39,019 bases of DNA, taken from the NCBI GenBank assembly GCA_947631415.1, contig CANRLG010000009.1, forward strand, positions 1-39,019, read 5' to 3'. The notes beneath the pieces are model-generated. The model saw only the letters and a list, made by a program, of their open reading frames with translations. It did not search any database and was not told the DNA's origin. Position numbers and translations under genes: made by a program. Below, one piece after another: positions 1-7,567 of this stretch. Each line of letters starts with the position of its first letter. Positions within the stretch are counted from its first letter, which is position 1. This DNA comes from an uncultured Clostridia bacterium. GTDB lineage: Bacteria; Bacillota; Clostridia; TANB77; CAG-465.

Positions 1-16
1 CAAAGACCAATAAAGA

Positions 17-109
17 AAAGAGTAGCCTAAAAGAAAAAACTTAAAGGCTAAAAACTCTTTATAAAAAACATTGCAAGGAACTTGCAATGGAGTGAATCTT
101 TGATTCACT
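17..109. repeat. Three consecutive stem-loops
   Basis: Three inverted repeats follow one another. The first is AAAGAGT-AGCCT (17-28) pairing with AGGCT (45-49) and ACTCTTT (54-60), with a four-base bulge. The second is CATTGCAAG/CTTGCAATG (69-89) with a GAA loop. The third is AGTGAATC/GATTCACT (91-109) with a TTT loop, followed by a short T run. Nothing in the first 180 bases reads as a gene apart from a possible three-codon C-terminal stub ending at base 13. The set may be a terminator cluster for a gene upstream of the window, or a remnant of a repeated element; the sequence does not decide. Confidence 0.5.
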
Positions 110-186
110 TTTGTTCTGGAAAAAAATATAAATATGTAAATTTTATTTAGAAAAAGAACATAAAATGCTTAATACTAAAATTAAAT

Positions 187-215
187 TTCACATTTAGTTT
201 ATTTTATGGTATAAT
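187..215 (+). promoter_or_regulatory. Sigma-A-type promoter for the 50-aa ORF
   Basis: TTCACA at 187-192 and TATAAT at 210-215 are separated by exactly 17 bases. This is one mismatch from the -35 consensus and a perfect -10. A GGGGAAG ribosome binding site follows at about 230-235. Confidence 0.65.
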
Positions 216-242
216 GTATAAAGAAAGTGGGGAAGAAAATTA

Positions 243-395
243 ATGGTTGATGGAATAAGCAATGATGACCCGTCGGTCATCGAGAATTTAACTAATGAAG
301 AAATTGAAAAGTCTATTGATGAAATAGTTTCAAAAACTAACGAAAATCTATGTGATAGATTTGTAGGTTTCTTTAAAAGATTTTTCAAAGAATAA
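243..395 (+). CDS. Small acidic/basic protein of 50 aa, unknown function
   Basis: This ORF is too short for the ORF track. ATG at 243 is preceded by a purine-rich GTGGGGAAG ribosome binding site and a near-consensus promoter, and the TAA at 393-395 is followed by an intrinsic terminator, so it looks like a complete single-gene transcription unit. The product is acidic in the middle (EEIEKSIDEIV) and ends in a short basic-aromatic stretch, FVGFFKRFFKE, which could form an amphipathic membrane-binding helix. There is no signal peptide or recognised domain. The overlapping 64-aa ORF on the other strand has no comparable signals. I do not recognise the family. A peptide toxin or a membrane-associated small protein are possibilities only. 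Confidence 0.55.
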   Translation: MVDGISNDDPSVIENLTNEEIEKSIDEIVSKTNENLCDRFVGFFKRFFKE

Positions 396-401
396 AAAAA
401 T

Positions 402-434
402 AAATGAGGTAGTATTTAAACTGCCTCATTTTTT
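402..434. terminator. Bidirectional intrinsic terminator
   Basis: The stem AAATGAGGTAG (402-412) pairs with CTGCCTCATTT (421-431) with one G-T wobble and an 8-base loop. A T run follows on the plus strand and an A-rich run precedes it, so it can serve the 50-aa gene and the reverse-strand GNAT gene. Confidence 0.75.
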
Positions 435-452
435 GTATATAAAATAACTTTG

Positions 453-806
453 TTAATTTAAAGGTAGAATATAGTTTGAAATACCATTATCTGTTCCAAT
501 ATGTATTGCTCCATATTCTGCAAGAATGATACTGATTGCACTATTTTTCTCTACTTCAAATGAAAGTTCTTTATCATCAAATAAATTTTTATATTCTTCT
601 AAAGTTAGCATAAATAATTTCTTACCATGTCCATTACTTCTATGGTTTTCATCTACATTAATAACTATCTTATTGGTAGGAACACTACTATCAATTACTG
701 ATGCACCTATTAGTGTGTTATCATCTTCAACTAAAGCAAATCTTTCTTGATTTTCAACTACTAATTTTGGATAATTATCTGAATTTATTTTTATAAAATC
801 TATCAT
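453..806 (-). CDS. Short GNAT-family N-acetyltransferase
   Basis: The 117-aa product resembles the C-terminal two thirds of a GNAT acetyltransferase, which transfers an acetyl group from acetyl-CoA to an amine substrate. The clearest sign is VDENHRSNGHGKKLF near residues 51-65, which matches the acetyl-CoA pyrophosphate-binding R/Q-x-x-G-x-G/A loop after a beta strand (KIVINV). A typical GNAT domain is 140-150 residues, so this one lacks part of its N-terminal helices and may be minimal. The start follows AAGGAG at good spacing. It lies 16 bases downstream of the ParB-like gene and is probably cotranscribed with it. The substrate cannot be read from the sequence. Confidence 0.65.
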   Translation of the reverse strand: MIDFIKINSDNYPKLVVENQERFALVEDDNTLIGASVIDSSVPTNKIVINVDENHRSNGHGKKLFMLTLEEYKNLFDDKELSFEVEKNSAISIILAEYGAIHIGTDNGISNYILPLN

Positions 807-822
807 AACCTTACTCCTTTTA

Positions 823-1638
823 TTATTTTGTAATTTGAGGATTTTCCATATTTGGATATCCTGTTATCTTAGAAAAGTTTTTCTCCATAAACTCACTAAA
901 ACTTTTAGAATTTGCACAGTATTTTGAAATATCTGAAAATAATGATGGATATTTGGATACTTCACTTTGAACAAATTCTAATAGCTCATCATCTGAAAAA
1001 ATCTGAACACTATCTCCAATTCTTAACTTTACGTTATCTGTTTTTAAAAAGTTGCTATCTATATCATTTTCAACAATATATTTGTCTTTATTTATTTGTT
1101 TAAGTATAAAATTAAGATAAGTTTTGGTCTTATCTATTTCATGTACTTGAGCAGGTATAAGATATTTATTATTAATTTGAGCCACGCTATCTGGTAGTTC
1201 ACAATTTTGAAGTTCACTTATATAGTTTGCTTTTAGTAGTGTAACTCTATGTCTACCGTTAGAATTTATTACATAGTCATTATTATCTAATTTAATTAGT
1301 TTTATTGGGTCTGTACTAAAACTAGGCTTTAAAGCATGTACTAATTCTTCTTGCGAGTAATCTAACATGGAAATGTCTCTAGCTTCATAATTAGTTTTTG
1401 AACTATCAAATAAATTACTCATTTCTTCATATAAAGAAGAAGCCCCTCCCATAAGTGTTGAATTTATATCTCCAACACAAACGTATTCATCAGTTTTTTC
1501 TTTATAAATTCCATAATTTGAGAAAATTTCATCATGATTTTCATAATTCTCCATTACATTAGCTTTGTCATCGTTATTAACATCTATATTTCTTGAAATA
1601 AGATATTCCTTTATTTCTGAGTTAATATTTTCATTCAT
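823..1638 (-). CDS. ParB-like nuclease-fold domain protein
   Basis: The product is 271 aa from the ATG at 1638. The ORF track starts at GTG 1647, but the AAGGG ribosome binding site touches that GTG and is well spaced for the ATG. The segment PIKLIKLDNNDYVI followed by NSNGRHRVTLLKA matches the ParB/Srx-like fold, whose G-R-H-R motif binds nucleotide (CTP/ATP) in known families. The flanking regions are acidic and not recognised. There is no helix-turn-helix of a true chromosomal ParB, so partitioning is unlikely. ParB-like domains of this kind often occur in accessory proteins acting on DNA or as nucleotide-dependent enzymes. The gene heads a two-gene unit with the GNAT protein. Confidence 0.55.
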   Translation of the reverse strand: MNENINSEIKEYLISRNIDVNNDDKANVMENYENHDEIFSNYGIYKEKTDEYVCVGDINSTLMGGASSLYEEMSNLFDSSKTNYEARDISMLDYSQEELVHALKPSFSTDPIKLIKLDNNDYVINSNGRHRVTLLKANYISELQNCELPDSVAQINNKYLIPAQVHEIDKTKTYLNFILKQINKDKYIVENDIDSNFLKTDNVKLRIGDSVQIFSDDELLEFVQSEVSKYPSLFSDISKYCANSKSFSEFMEKNFSKITGYPNMENPQITK

Positions 1639-1722
1639 ACATTTCACACCCTTATATAAAAAATAGTAACATAAAATAAAAAAATTAACAATTAGTATGC
1701 TACAAGTTATTACAAAAAAATG

Positions 1723-1878
1723 TTATTCATTTGATGGATAAAAAGCAGAAAGCGTTGCAAGACTATCTCCAAGTTGGGTAAAGAAAACAGATAAAATATT
1801 TAATTCATCTTGCGTTTTGTCCTTTGCTATTGCACATGCGAGTGCAGAAATAAATGTAACAAATTCACAACCTTGCAT
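1723..1878 (-). CDS. DUF6774-like mini-protein (51 aa)
   Basis: This ORF is below the ORF-track cut-off. It reads MQGCEFVTFISALACAIAK and continues as a helical protein ending in LATLSAFYPSNE. The opening and the later FFTQLGDSLATL segment match a small protein family common in clostridia that I recognise as DUF6774. The ATG at 1878 has an AAGGAG ribosome binding site seven bases upstream. No function is established for the family. It is preserved as an intact stand-alone gene facing away from the MBL-fold gene. Confidence 0.8.
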   Translation of the reverse strand: MQGCEFVTFISALACAIAKDKTQDELNILSVFFTQLGDSLATLSAFYPSNE

Positions 1879-1916
1879 ATTAAACTCCTTTGTAGATATT
1901 ATATGAATTAATAAAA

Positions 1917-1967
1917 TTAAAGTTGAGATGAGTTACGACTTTAAATATAATTAAATTATGATATAAT
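1917..1967 (+). promoter_or_regulatory. Promoter region with inverted repeat upstream of the MBL-fold gene
   Basis: TATAAT lies at 1962-1967. The repeat TTAAAGT (1917-1923) / ACTTTAA (1938-1944) overlaps the expected -35 position, where no good -35 hexamer is visible. An operator is possible but unproven. Confidence 0.35.
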
Positions 1968-1991
1968 GAATAGTAGAAAGCGAGGTTTTGT

Positions 1992-2876
1992 ATGGAACTA
2001 GTAAAAATAGGAGAAAAAACATATTATATAAAAAATCCAACAAATATAGGAATATATAAAGTGGATGATAAAAATGTGTATTTGATAGATTCAGGAAATG
2101 ATAAAGAGGCAGGTAGGAAAATATTAAAAATAGTTGAAGAACAAGGTTGGAATATACAAGGAATAATATCTACTCATTCTCATGCAGACCATGTAGGAGG
2201 AAATAAAATAATACAAGATAGAACAGGATGTGTTATACTTGCAAATAATATTGAAAAGAGTATAACAGAAAATCCAATACTTGAACCTTCTTTTTTATAC
2301 GGCGGTTATCCATTTAAAGATTTAACTAATAAGTTTTTACTTGCTAAACCATCACAATGTATATCAATAGAGGGGAACTTACCAGAAGGTTTAGAATACT
2401 TTGCTTTAAAAGGACATTTTTTCGATATGGTAGGCATAAAAACAAGTGATGATATATATTTTCTAGCAGATTGCATATTTAGTGAAGATACAATTAGTAA
2501 GTATCATCTGTTTTTCTTATACGATATAAAAGAATACTTGAATACTTTAGACTTTATATCTACTTTAAAAGGAAAAATGTTTATACCAGCTCATTGTGAA
2601 GCGACTACTGACTTATCTAAGCTAATTGAAGTAAATAAAATGAAAATACAAGAAATACTAGATAAAATATGCAACGCATGTTCAAATGAGATGACATTTG
2701 AGGAAATTTTAAAGTATATTTTTGATGAATATAATTTAGTTATGAATGCAAATCAATATGTATTAATTGGTAGTACAATTAAGTCGTATCTATCATATTT
2801 GTATGATGAAGGAAAGATTTGTTATGAGTTTAAGAATAATAAAATGCTATGGAAAAAGGTAAATTCACTTGGATAA
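1992..2876 (+). CDS. MBL-fold metallo-hydrolase
   Basis: The 294-aa protein has a metallo-beta-lactamase fold. The zinc-ligand motif HSHADH sits at residues 62-67 inside the expected STHSHADHVGG. A later His follows LKG near 141, an Asp occurs in the ADCIF segment near 163, and a C-terminal His occurs in PAHCE near 208, which is the usual two-metal set. The last 80 residues form a charged helical region resembling the winged-helix tail of some MBL hydrolases. These enzymes hydrolyse thioesters, phosphoesters or lactones; the substrate is not evident here. The gene has its own promoter region and is separated by 110 bases from the bile salt hydrolase gene. It is cytoplasmic, with no signal peptide. 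Confidence 0.85.
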   Translation: MELVKIGEKTYYIKNPTNIGIYKVDDKNVYLIDSGNDKEAGRKILKIVEEQGWNIQGIISTHSHADHVGGNKIIQDRTGCVILANNIEKSITENPILEPSFLYGGYPFKDLTNKFLLAKPSQCISIEGNLPEGLEYFALKGHFFDMVGIKTSDDIYFLADCIFSEDTISKYHLFFLYDIKEYLNTLDFISTLKGKMFIPAHCEATTDLSKLIEVNKMKIQEILDKICNACSNEMTFEEILKYIFDEYNLVMNANQYVLIGSTIKSYLSYLYDEGKICYEFKNNKMLWKKVNSLG

Positions 2877-2986
2877 TAAAATAACAACATAGCTACTTGC
2901 TTTATACTGCTTTATTGTGATATATTAAATGCAGAGAATATACTTGTATAAAAGTAGTTATAATATAAAATAATAGGAGGTTTAAA

Positions 2987-3961
2987 ATGTGCACAGCAAT
3001 TACATATTATACCAAAGATCATTACTTTGGAAGAAATTTAGATTTGGAATTTTCATATAAGGAAACAGTTACAATTACACCACGTAATTATCCTTTTAAA
3101 TTTAGAAAAGTAAAAGAAATAGACAATCATTATGCAATTATAGGGATGGCTTTTGTTGCAGGTAATTATCCACTATATTATGATGCAATAAATGAAAAAG
3201 GTCTTGGAATGGCAGGATTAAATTTCCCTACAAATGCAGATTATAAAGAAGAAAAGGAGGATAAAGATAATATAGCTCCATTTGAATTTATCCCTTGGAT
3301 TTTGTCGCAATGTGCAAATTTAGATGAAGCTAAAGAATTGCTAAGTAAGATTAATATTGCAAATATTAATTTTAGTGATGAACTACCTGCATCTCCTTTA
3401 CATTGGATTATTGCAGATAAAAATTCATCAATAACTGTAGAAAGTGTAAAAGATGGTCTAAAAATATATGATAATCCTGTAGGTGTTCTTACAAATAACC
3501 CTACTTTTGATATTCATTTATTTAACTTAAATAACTACATGGGATTATCAATAGAACAACCTGAAAATAATTTTTCTAAGAAATTAAATTTAGATACTTA
3601 TAGTCGTGGAATGGGTGGCTTAGGCTTACCAGGAGATTTATCTTCTGCTTCAAGATTTGTAAAAGCTACGTTTACTAAAATGAACTCTCTTTCAGGTATT
3701 TCAGAGTCTGAAAGTATTAGTCAATTTTTTCATATACTTGGTTCTGTTGAACAACAAAGAGGTTTAGTACATATGGGAGAAGATAAATATGAAATAACAA
3801 TTTATAGTTCATGTTGTAATATGGATAAAGGTATATATTACTATACAACTTATGAAAATGGTCAAATTACAGGTGTAGATATGCATAAAGAAAATTTAGA
3901 TGGAACTGAACTTGTAAATTATGACTTGGTAAAAGGGCAACAAATACTAATGCAAAATTAA
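2987..3961 (+). CDS. bsh: Bile salt hydrolase (choloylglycine hydrolase family)
   Basis: The 324-aa protein is an N-terminal nucleophile hydrolase that cleaves the amide bond of glycine- or taurine-conjugated bile acids. All residues known to be important in the Clostridium perfringens enzyme have counterparts: Cys2 (nucleophile after removal of Met1), Arg16 and Asp19 in GRNLD, Asn79 in AGLNF, Asn170 in VLTNNPTFD, and Arg223 in SASRF. Length is close to the usual 325-330 residues, and the last third (YYYTTYENGQI) also aligns with known enzymes. Penicillin V acylases share the fold, but the AGLNFP and TNNPTFD segments favour a bile salt substrate. A perfect AGGAGG precedes the ATG. It is followed after 24 bases by a DUF362 gene. 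It implies life in an animal intestine. Confidence 0.9.
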   Translation: MCTAITYYTKDHYFGRNLDLEFSYKETVTITPRNYPFKFRKVKEIDNHYAIIGMAFVAGNYPLYYDAINEKGLGMAGLNFPTNADYKEEKEDKDNIAPFEFIPWILSQCANLDEAKELLSKINIANINFSDELPASPLHWIIADKNSSITVESVKDGLKIYDNPVGVLTNNPTFDIHLFNLNNYMGLSIEQPENNFSKKLNLDTYSRGMGGLGLPGDLSSASRFVKATFTKMNSLSGISESESISQFFHILGSVEQQRGLVHMGEDKYEITIYSSCCNMDKGIYYYTTYENGQITGVDMHKENLDGTELVNYDLVKGQQILMQN

Positions 3962-3985
3962 AAAAATAGTAAAGGAGGATAAAAA

Positions 3986-4870
3986 ATGGAAAAAGCAAAG
4001 GTATATTTTACATCTAATTTAACACCAGAAAATGTGGTTAAATTATTTAAGTTACTTGGTAAAGAATTACCAGGAAAAGTGGCTGTAAAGGTACATTCAG
4101 GCGAGGAAGGTAACCAAAATTATCTTAAACCAGAATTTTTTAAACCAATGGTAGAGTATGTTAATGGAACAATCGTAGAATGTAATACAGCTTATGAGGG
4201 AGAACGTAATTCTACAGAAAAGCATTTAAAACTTCTTGAAAAACATGAGTGGAATAAGTATTTTAATGTAGACTTACTTGATGCAGAAGGACCAGATATG
4301 GAATTAAGCATACCAAATGGTAATGTTTTAAAAACAAACTATGTTGGTAAAGATTTAGCAAACTATAATTCAATGCTAGTTTTATCTCACTTTAAAGGAC
4401 ATCCAATGGGTGGATATGGTGGAGCATTAAAACAACTATCCATTGGAGTGGCTTCATCTGAGGGAAAATCATGGATTCACTCAGCAGGTGTAAATAAAGA
4501 TCAAAAAGCTTTGTGGGATAACCTACCAACACAAAATAGATTTTTAGAAGCTATGGCAGATGCAGCAGAATCAGTTGTTAATTATTTTAATGGAAATATT
4601 GCATTTATTAATGTTATGTGTAATATGTCTGTTGATTGCGACTGTTGTGCAGTAGCAGAAGACCCTTGCATGAAAGATATTGGAATATTAGCATCATTAG
4701 ACCCTGTTGCAATAGACCAAGCATGTATTGATTTAGTTAAACAATCTAATGACCCTGGAAAAGAGCATCTTTTAGAGAGAATTAATTCAAGAAACGGAAC
4801 TCATACAATAGATGCAGCAAATCAATTAGGGTTTGGAACTAAAGAATATGAATTAATAGAAGTAGAATAA
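3986..4870 (+). CDS. DUF362 domain protein
   Basis: The 294-aa protein matches DUF362 along its length. Family-like segments include KVAVKVHSGEEGN near residues 31-43, the ECNTAYEGERN stretch near 65, and HFKGHPMGGYGGALKQ near 133-148. A Cys-rich segment, CNMSVDCDCC followed by a later DPC, near 212-227 is typical of DUF362 proteins thought to bind a metal or Fe-S cluster; its spacing differs from classic 4Fe-4S ferredoxin repeats. The biochemical role of the family is not established. It starts after AAGGAGG and is cotranscribed with bsh, which is an unusual pairing that might hint at a redox or bile-related role. A strong terminator follows. Confidence 0.8.
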   Translation: MEKAKVYFTSNLTPENVVKLFKLLGKELPGKVAVKVHSGEEGNQNYLKPEFFKPMVEYVNGTIVECNTAYEGERNSTEKHLKLLEKHEWNKYFNVDLLDAEGPDMELSIPNGNVLKTNYVGKDLANYNSMLVLSHFKGHPMGGYGGALKQLSIGVASSEGKSWIHSAGVNKDQKALWDNLPTQNRFLEAMADAAESVVNYFNGNIAFINVMCNMSVDCDCCAVAEDPCMKDIGILASLDPVAIDQACIDLVKQSNDPGKEHLLERINSRNGTHTIDAANQLGFGTKEYELIEVE

Positions 4871-4875
4871 GTAAT

Positions 4876-4917
4876 AATAATGGTATAAGAGATTAAATCT
4901 TATGCCATTATTTTTTT
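4876..4917 (+). terminator. Intrinsic terminator after the bsh-DUF362 unit
   Basis: AATAATGGTATAAGA (4876-4890) pairs perfectly except for one G-T with TCTTATGCCATTATT (4898-4912), with a 7-base loop and seven T residues. Confidence 0.85.
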
Positions 4918-4934
4918 GTCTATATACAAAAAAT

Positions 4935-4982
4935 TAACCTTACAATATTGTAAGGTTATTTTAAAATCATATATGATATAAT
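4935..4982 (+). promoter_or_regulatory. 24-bp perfect palindrome and promoter of the two-component operon
   Basis: TAACCTTACAATATTGTAAGGTTA (4935-4958) is a perfect palindrome. A TATAAT -10 lies at 4977-4982. The expected -35 position falls on the palindrome's right edge, where no consensus hexamer exists, as expected for an activator-dependent promoter. The same element recurs at 6700-6723 before the transporter operon, so it is the likely binding site of the response regulator encoded at 5000. Confidence 0.75.
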
Positions 4983-4999
4983 GTGTTTTGAGGTGCTAA

Positions 5000-5683
5000 A
5001 TGATGCAAAAAATTTTAATTGTAGAAGATGATAAAAAGTTAAGAGATGAACTGGAAATATTTTTAAATAATAATGGATATTATGCTTGTTCTCTTAAAAA
5101 TTTTAATAATACTATAAAAGATATTTTACAGATCAATCCAGACTTAATGTTACTAGATATTAACTTACCTCAAATAGATGGAAATTGTATTTGTAAGGAA
5201 ATTAGAAAAAAGTCAACTCTGCCAATTATAATAATAACAAGTAGGGATAACGAAAGAGATGAACTATTAATTATGAATTATGGTGCAGATAATTATGTTA
5301 CAAAGCCTTTTAATTTACAAATACTTTTAGCAAAAATAAGTGCTTTACTAAGAAGAACTAATATAGAAAGTGGTCAAGATTTAATTCGTACAAAAAAATT
5401 TGTATTAAATATATCTAAAAGTGTAATAGAAAAAGATAATAAAAAAGTTGAACTTACTAAAAATGAACTTAGAATATTAAGGTATTTAATTGAACATAAA
5501 GATAGAATTGTATCAAGAGATGAAATAATGGATTACTTATGGGATAGTAACAGTTTTGTTGATGATAATACACTTACAGTTAATATTACCAGACTTAGAA
5601 ATAAACTAGCTGAACTAAATTTAAAGGAACTAGTAGAAACTAAAAGGGGACAAGGATATATTTTTAGAGGTGAAGTTGAATGA
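5000..5683 (+). CDS. OmpR-family response regulator, BceR-like
   Basis: The 227-aa protein has a receiver domain (residues 1-120) followed by a winged-helix DNA-binding domain. The acidic pocket is E9-D10-D11, the phospho-acceptor is D53 in LMLLDINLP, and the conserved Thr and Lys are in IIITSRD and VTKPFN. The C-terminal domain has ELTKNELRIL, the DNV-type recognition helix TLTVNITRLRNKL and the closing RGQGYIF wing. Gene order with a short kinase and a BceAB-type transporter places it in the BceR group, which senses antimicrobial peptides via the transporter. The start is ATG 5000 or the adjacent ATG 5003 after GAGGTG. It overlaps the kinase gene by ATGA. It probably controls both this operon and the transporter operon through the shared palindrome. 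Confidence 0.9.
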   Translation: MMQKILIVEDDKKLRDELEIFLNNNGYYACSLKNFNNTIKDILQINPDLMLLDINLPQIDGNCICKEIRKKSTLPIIIITSRDNERDELLIMNYGADNYVTKPFNLQILLAKISALLRRTNIESGQDLIRTKKFVLNISKSVIEKDNKKVELTKNELRILRYLIEHKDRIVSRDEIMDYLWDSNSFVDDNTLTVNITRLRNKLAELNLKELVETKRGQGYIFRGEVE

Positions 5684-6699
5684 GTTATTTTGAGTTTTTA
5701 AAAGATAAAATACCACAAATTATACTGTTGCTATTTGCTATGCTAACAATAGAAATGTTTCTTCTAGTGTATTCAAACGGCATTTTTATAAAACTATATG
5801 TTCCTGTAATATTATTAATTACATTAAGTATTTCATCATTTATAGAATACTTTAGAAAGAAGGAATTTTATTCTAGAATACAAGATACATTAAACGATTT
5901 AGAAGAAAAATTTTATATAAGTGAATTAATTGAAGAACCTAATTTTATAGAGGGTAGATTATTAAAAGAAATTCTTTTACAAACTAACAAATCTATGGTG
6001 GATAATGTTAATAAGTATAAGTATATTCAAGAAGATTATAAAGAATATATTGAAATGTGGATACATGAAATAAAAATACCTATAGCTACTACTAAATTGA
6101 TAATTGAAAATAATAAAAGTAAGGTTACTAAAAGTATAGAAGAAGAAATAGAAAAAATTGAAAATTATACTGAACAAGCATTATACTATGCTAGAAGCAG
6201 TACGGTAGAAAAAGATTATATTATTAGAAAATGTAGTCTAAAAGATATAGTGCAAGAGTGTATTAGGAAAAATAAAACAATATTAATTCAAGAAAAAATT
6301 GTTGTAGATACTCATGATATAGACATTCAAGTCAATACAGATAGTAAATGGATAATATTTATACTAAATCAAATAATACAGAATAGCATTAAATATAGAA
6401 AAATAGGTGAATTTTCACAAATTGAGATATACTCTAGTAGAGGAAAAGAAAATGTAATTCTAAGTATAAAAGATAATGGTATGGGCATTGAAAAAGCTGA
6501 GGTAGATAGAGTATTTGAAAAAGGATTTACGGGTACAAATGGTAGAATATTGGATAAAAAATCAACTGGAATAGGACTATATCTTTGTAAAAAGTTGTGC
6601 GATAAACTTGGAATAGCAATAGAACTTAATTCTGTAAAAAATGAAGGAACTCAAGTAAACTTAATTTTTCCAAATGGAAGTTATACATCTATGAATTAA
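5680..6699 (+). CDS. Intramembrane-sensing histidine kinase, BceS-like
   Basis: The 339-aa kinase has two membrane helices (about residues 13-33 and 38-57) with almost no extracellular loop, the hallmark of BceS-type kinases that read the flux of a partner ABC transporter instead of sensing ligand directly. The phosphorylated His is H129 in MWIHEIKIP. The ATPase domain shows the N-box (QNSIKYR), the G1 box (DNGMGIE), the F-type lid (GFTGTNGR) and the G2 box (STGIGLYLCKKL). It overlaps the response regulator by four bases (ATGA) and both are cotranscribed. The transporter genes follow after 100 bases under their own regulated promoter. Confidence 0.92.
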   Translation: MSYFEFLKDKIPQIILLLFAMLTIEMFLLVYSNGIFIKLYVPVILLITLSISSFIEYFRKKEFYSRIQDTLNDLEEKFYISELIEEPNFIEGRLLKEILLQTNKSMVDNVNKYKYIQEDYKEYIEMWIHEIKIPIATTKLIIENNKSKVTKSIEEEIEKIENYTEQALYYARSSTVEKDYIIRKCSLKDIVQECIRKNKTILIQEKIVVDTHDIDIQVNTDSKWIIFILNQIIQNSIKYRKIGEFSQIEIYSSRGKENVILSIKDNGMGIEKAEVDRVFEKGFTGTNGRILDKKSTGIGLYLCKKLCDKLGIAIELNSVKNEGTQVNLIFPNGSYTSMN

Positions 6700-6768
6700 T
6701 AACCTTGCAATATTGTAAGGTTATTGTAAGTTAATTCAATGGTAATTTACTATTTACCAAACTATAAT
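6700..6768 (+). promoter_or_regulatory. Second copy of the palindrome, with an extra half-site, and transporter promoter
   Basis: TAACCTTGCAATATTGTAAGGTTA (6700-6723) differs from the 4935-4958 palindrome by one base. A further half-site ATTGTAAG begins at 6723, exactly 11 bases after the one at 6712, so three half-sites are phased on one DNA face. TATAAT lies at 6763-6768. A GGTAA/TTACC inverted repeat (6741-6758) covers the -35 area. Confidence 0.7.
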
Positions 6769-6799
6769 TTAAGTTAGATGAAAGGAGTGTAGAAAAAAA

Positions 6800-7567
6800 A
6801 TGGAAAAAATACTTGAAGTAAGTAATATAGAAAAATACTATGGTAATAAATCTAACTTAACTAAGGCAATAAATAATATTAGTTTTAATGTAAATAAAGG
6901 AGAGTTTGTAGGTATAATGGGTGCAAGTGGTAGTGGAAAGACAACATTGCTAAATTGCATATCTACAATAGATAGAGTAACTTCTGGTCATATAATTGTA
7001 GGAAATGAAGATATTACAAAACTAAAGGGAAATAAATTAAATAAATATAGGCGAGAAGAACTTGGATTTATATTTCAAGATTTTAATTTACTTGATACTT
7101 TAACTTGCTATGAGAATATAGCCTTAGCTTTAACTATACAAAAAGTAAATTCAAAAGATATAGAAACTAGAGTAAAAGATATTGCCAAAAAATTGGAAAT
7201 ACAGGACATACTAGATAAATATCCATATCAAGTGTCAGGTGGGCAAAAACAAAGAGTTGCCTTAGCAAGAGCTATTATAACTAATCCTAAATTAATTCTT
7301 GCAGATGAACCTACTGGAGCTTTAGACTCAAAATCTGCTAGACAGTTACTTGAAAGCTTTAAATACTTAAACGAAAGCATGAATGCAACAGTTTTGATGG
7401 TTACTCATGATGCTTTTACTGCCTCTTATGCTAATAGAATACTATTTATTAAAGATGGAAAAATATTTAACGAAATACTAAAAGGTGATAGTTCAAGAAA
7501 AGAATTTTTTGAAAAGATAATAGATGTACAAACACTTCTTGGAGGTGATTTGAATAATGTTATTTAA
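6800..7567 (+). CDS. ABC transporter ATPase, BceA-like
   Basis: The 255-aa nucleotide-binding protein has the Walker A motif GASGSGKT, a Q-loop (FIFQDFNLL), the signature VSGGQKQRVALARA, the Walker B ILADEPTGALDS and the H-loop (VTHD). It belongs to the MacB/LolD/BceA class of ATPases that power mechanotransmission rather than classical transport. The C-terminus is about 20 residues longer than the minimal fold, as in BceA. It overlaps the permease gene by 11 bases, indicating translational coupling. In known systems the complex frees lipid II-type targets from peptide antibiotics and signals to the kinase. Confidence 0.93.
   Translation: MEKILEVSNIEKYYGNKSNLTKAINNISFNVNKGEFVGIMGASGSGKTTLLNCISTIDRVTSGHIIVGNEDITKLKGNKLNKYRREELGFIFQDFNLLDTLTCYENIALALTIQKVNSKDIETRVKDIAKKLEIQDILDKYPYQVSGGQKQRVALARAIITNPKLILADEPTGALDSKSARQLLESFKYLNESMNATVLMVTHDAFTASYANRILFIKDGKIFNEILKGDSSRKEFFEKIIDVQTLLGGDLNNVI

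Noticed and set aside
194-388. Reverse-strand 64-aa ORF
   Set aside because: It is the shadow of the 50-aa plus-strand gene, which has the promoter, ribosome binding site and terminator.
526-750. Plus-strand 74-aa ORF opposite the GNAT gene
   Set aside because: Antisense shadow with low-complexity Ser/Leu composition and no ribosome binding site.
453-1638. Chromosome partitioning role for the ParB-like protein
   Set aside because: No helix-turn-helix, no ParA neighbour and no parS-like palindromes were seen; only the G-R-H-R fold element is present.
4935-4958. Palindrome as a transcription terminator
   Set aside because: No T run follows, a real terminator lies just upstream at 4876, and a -10 element and start codon follow at promoter distance.
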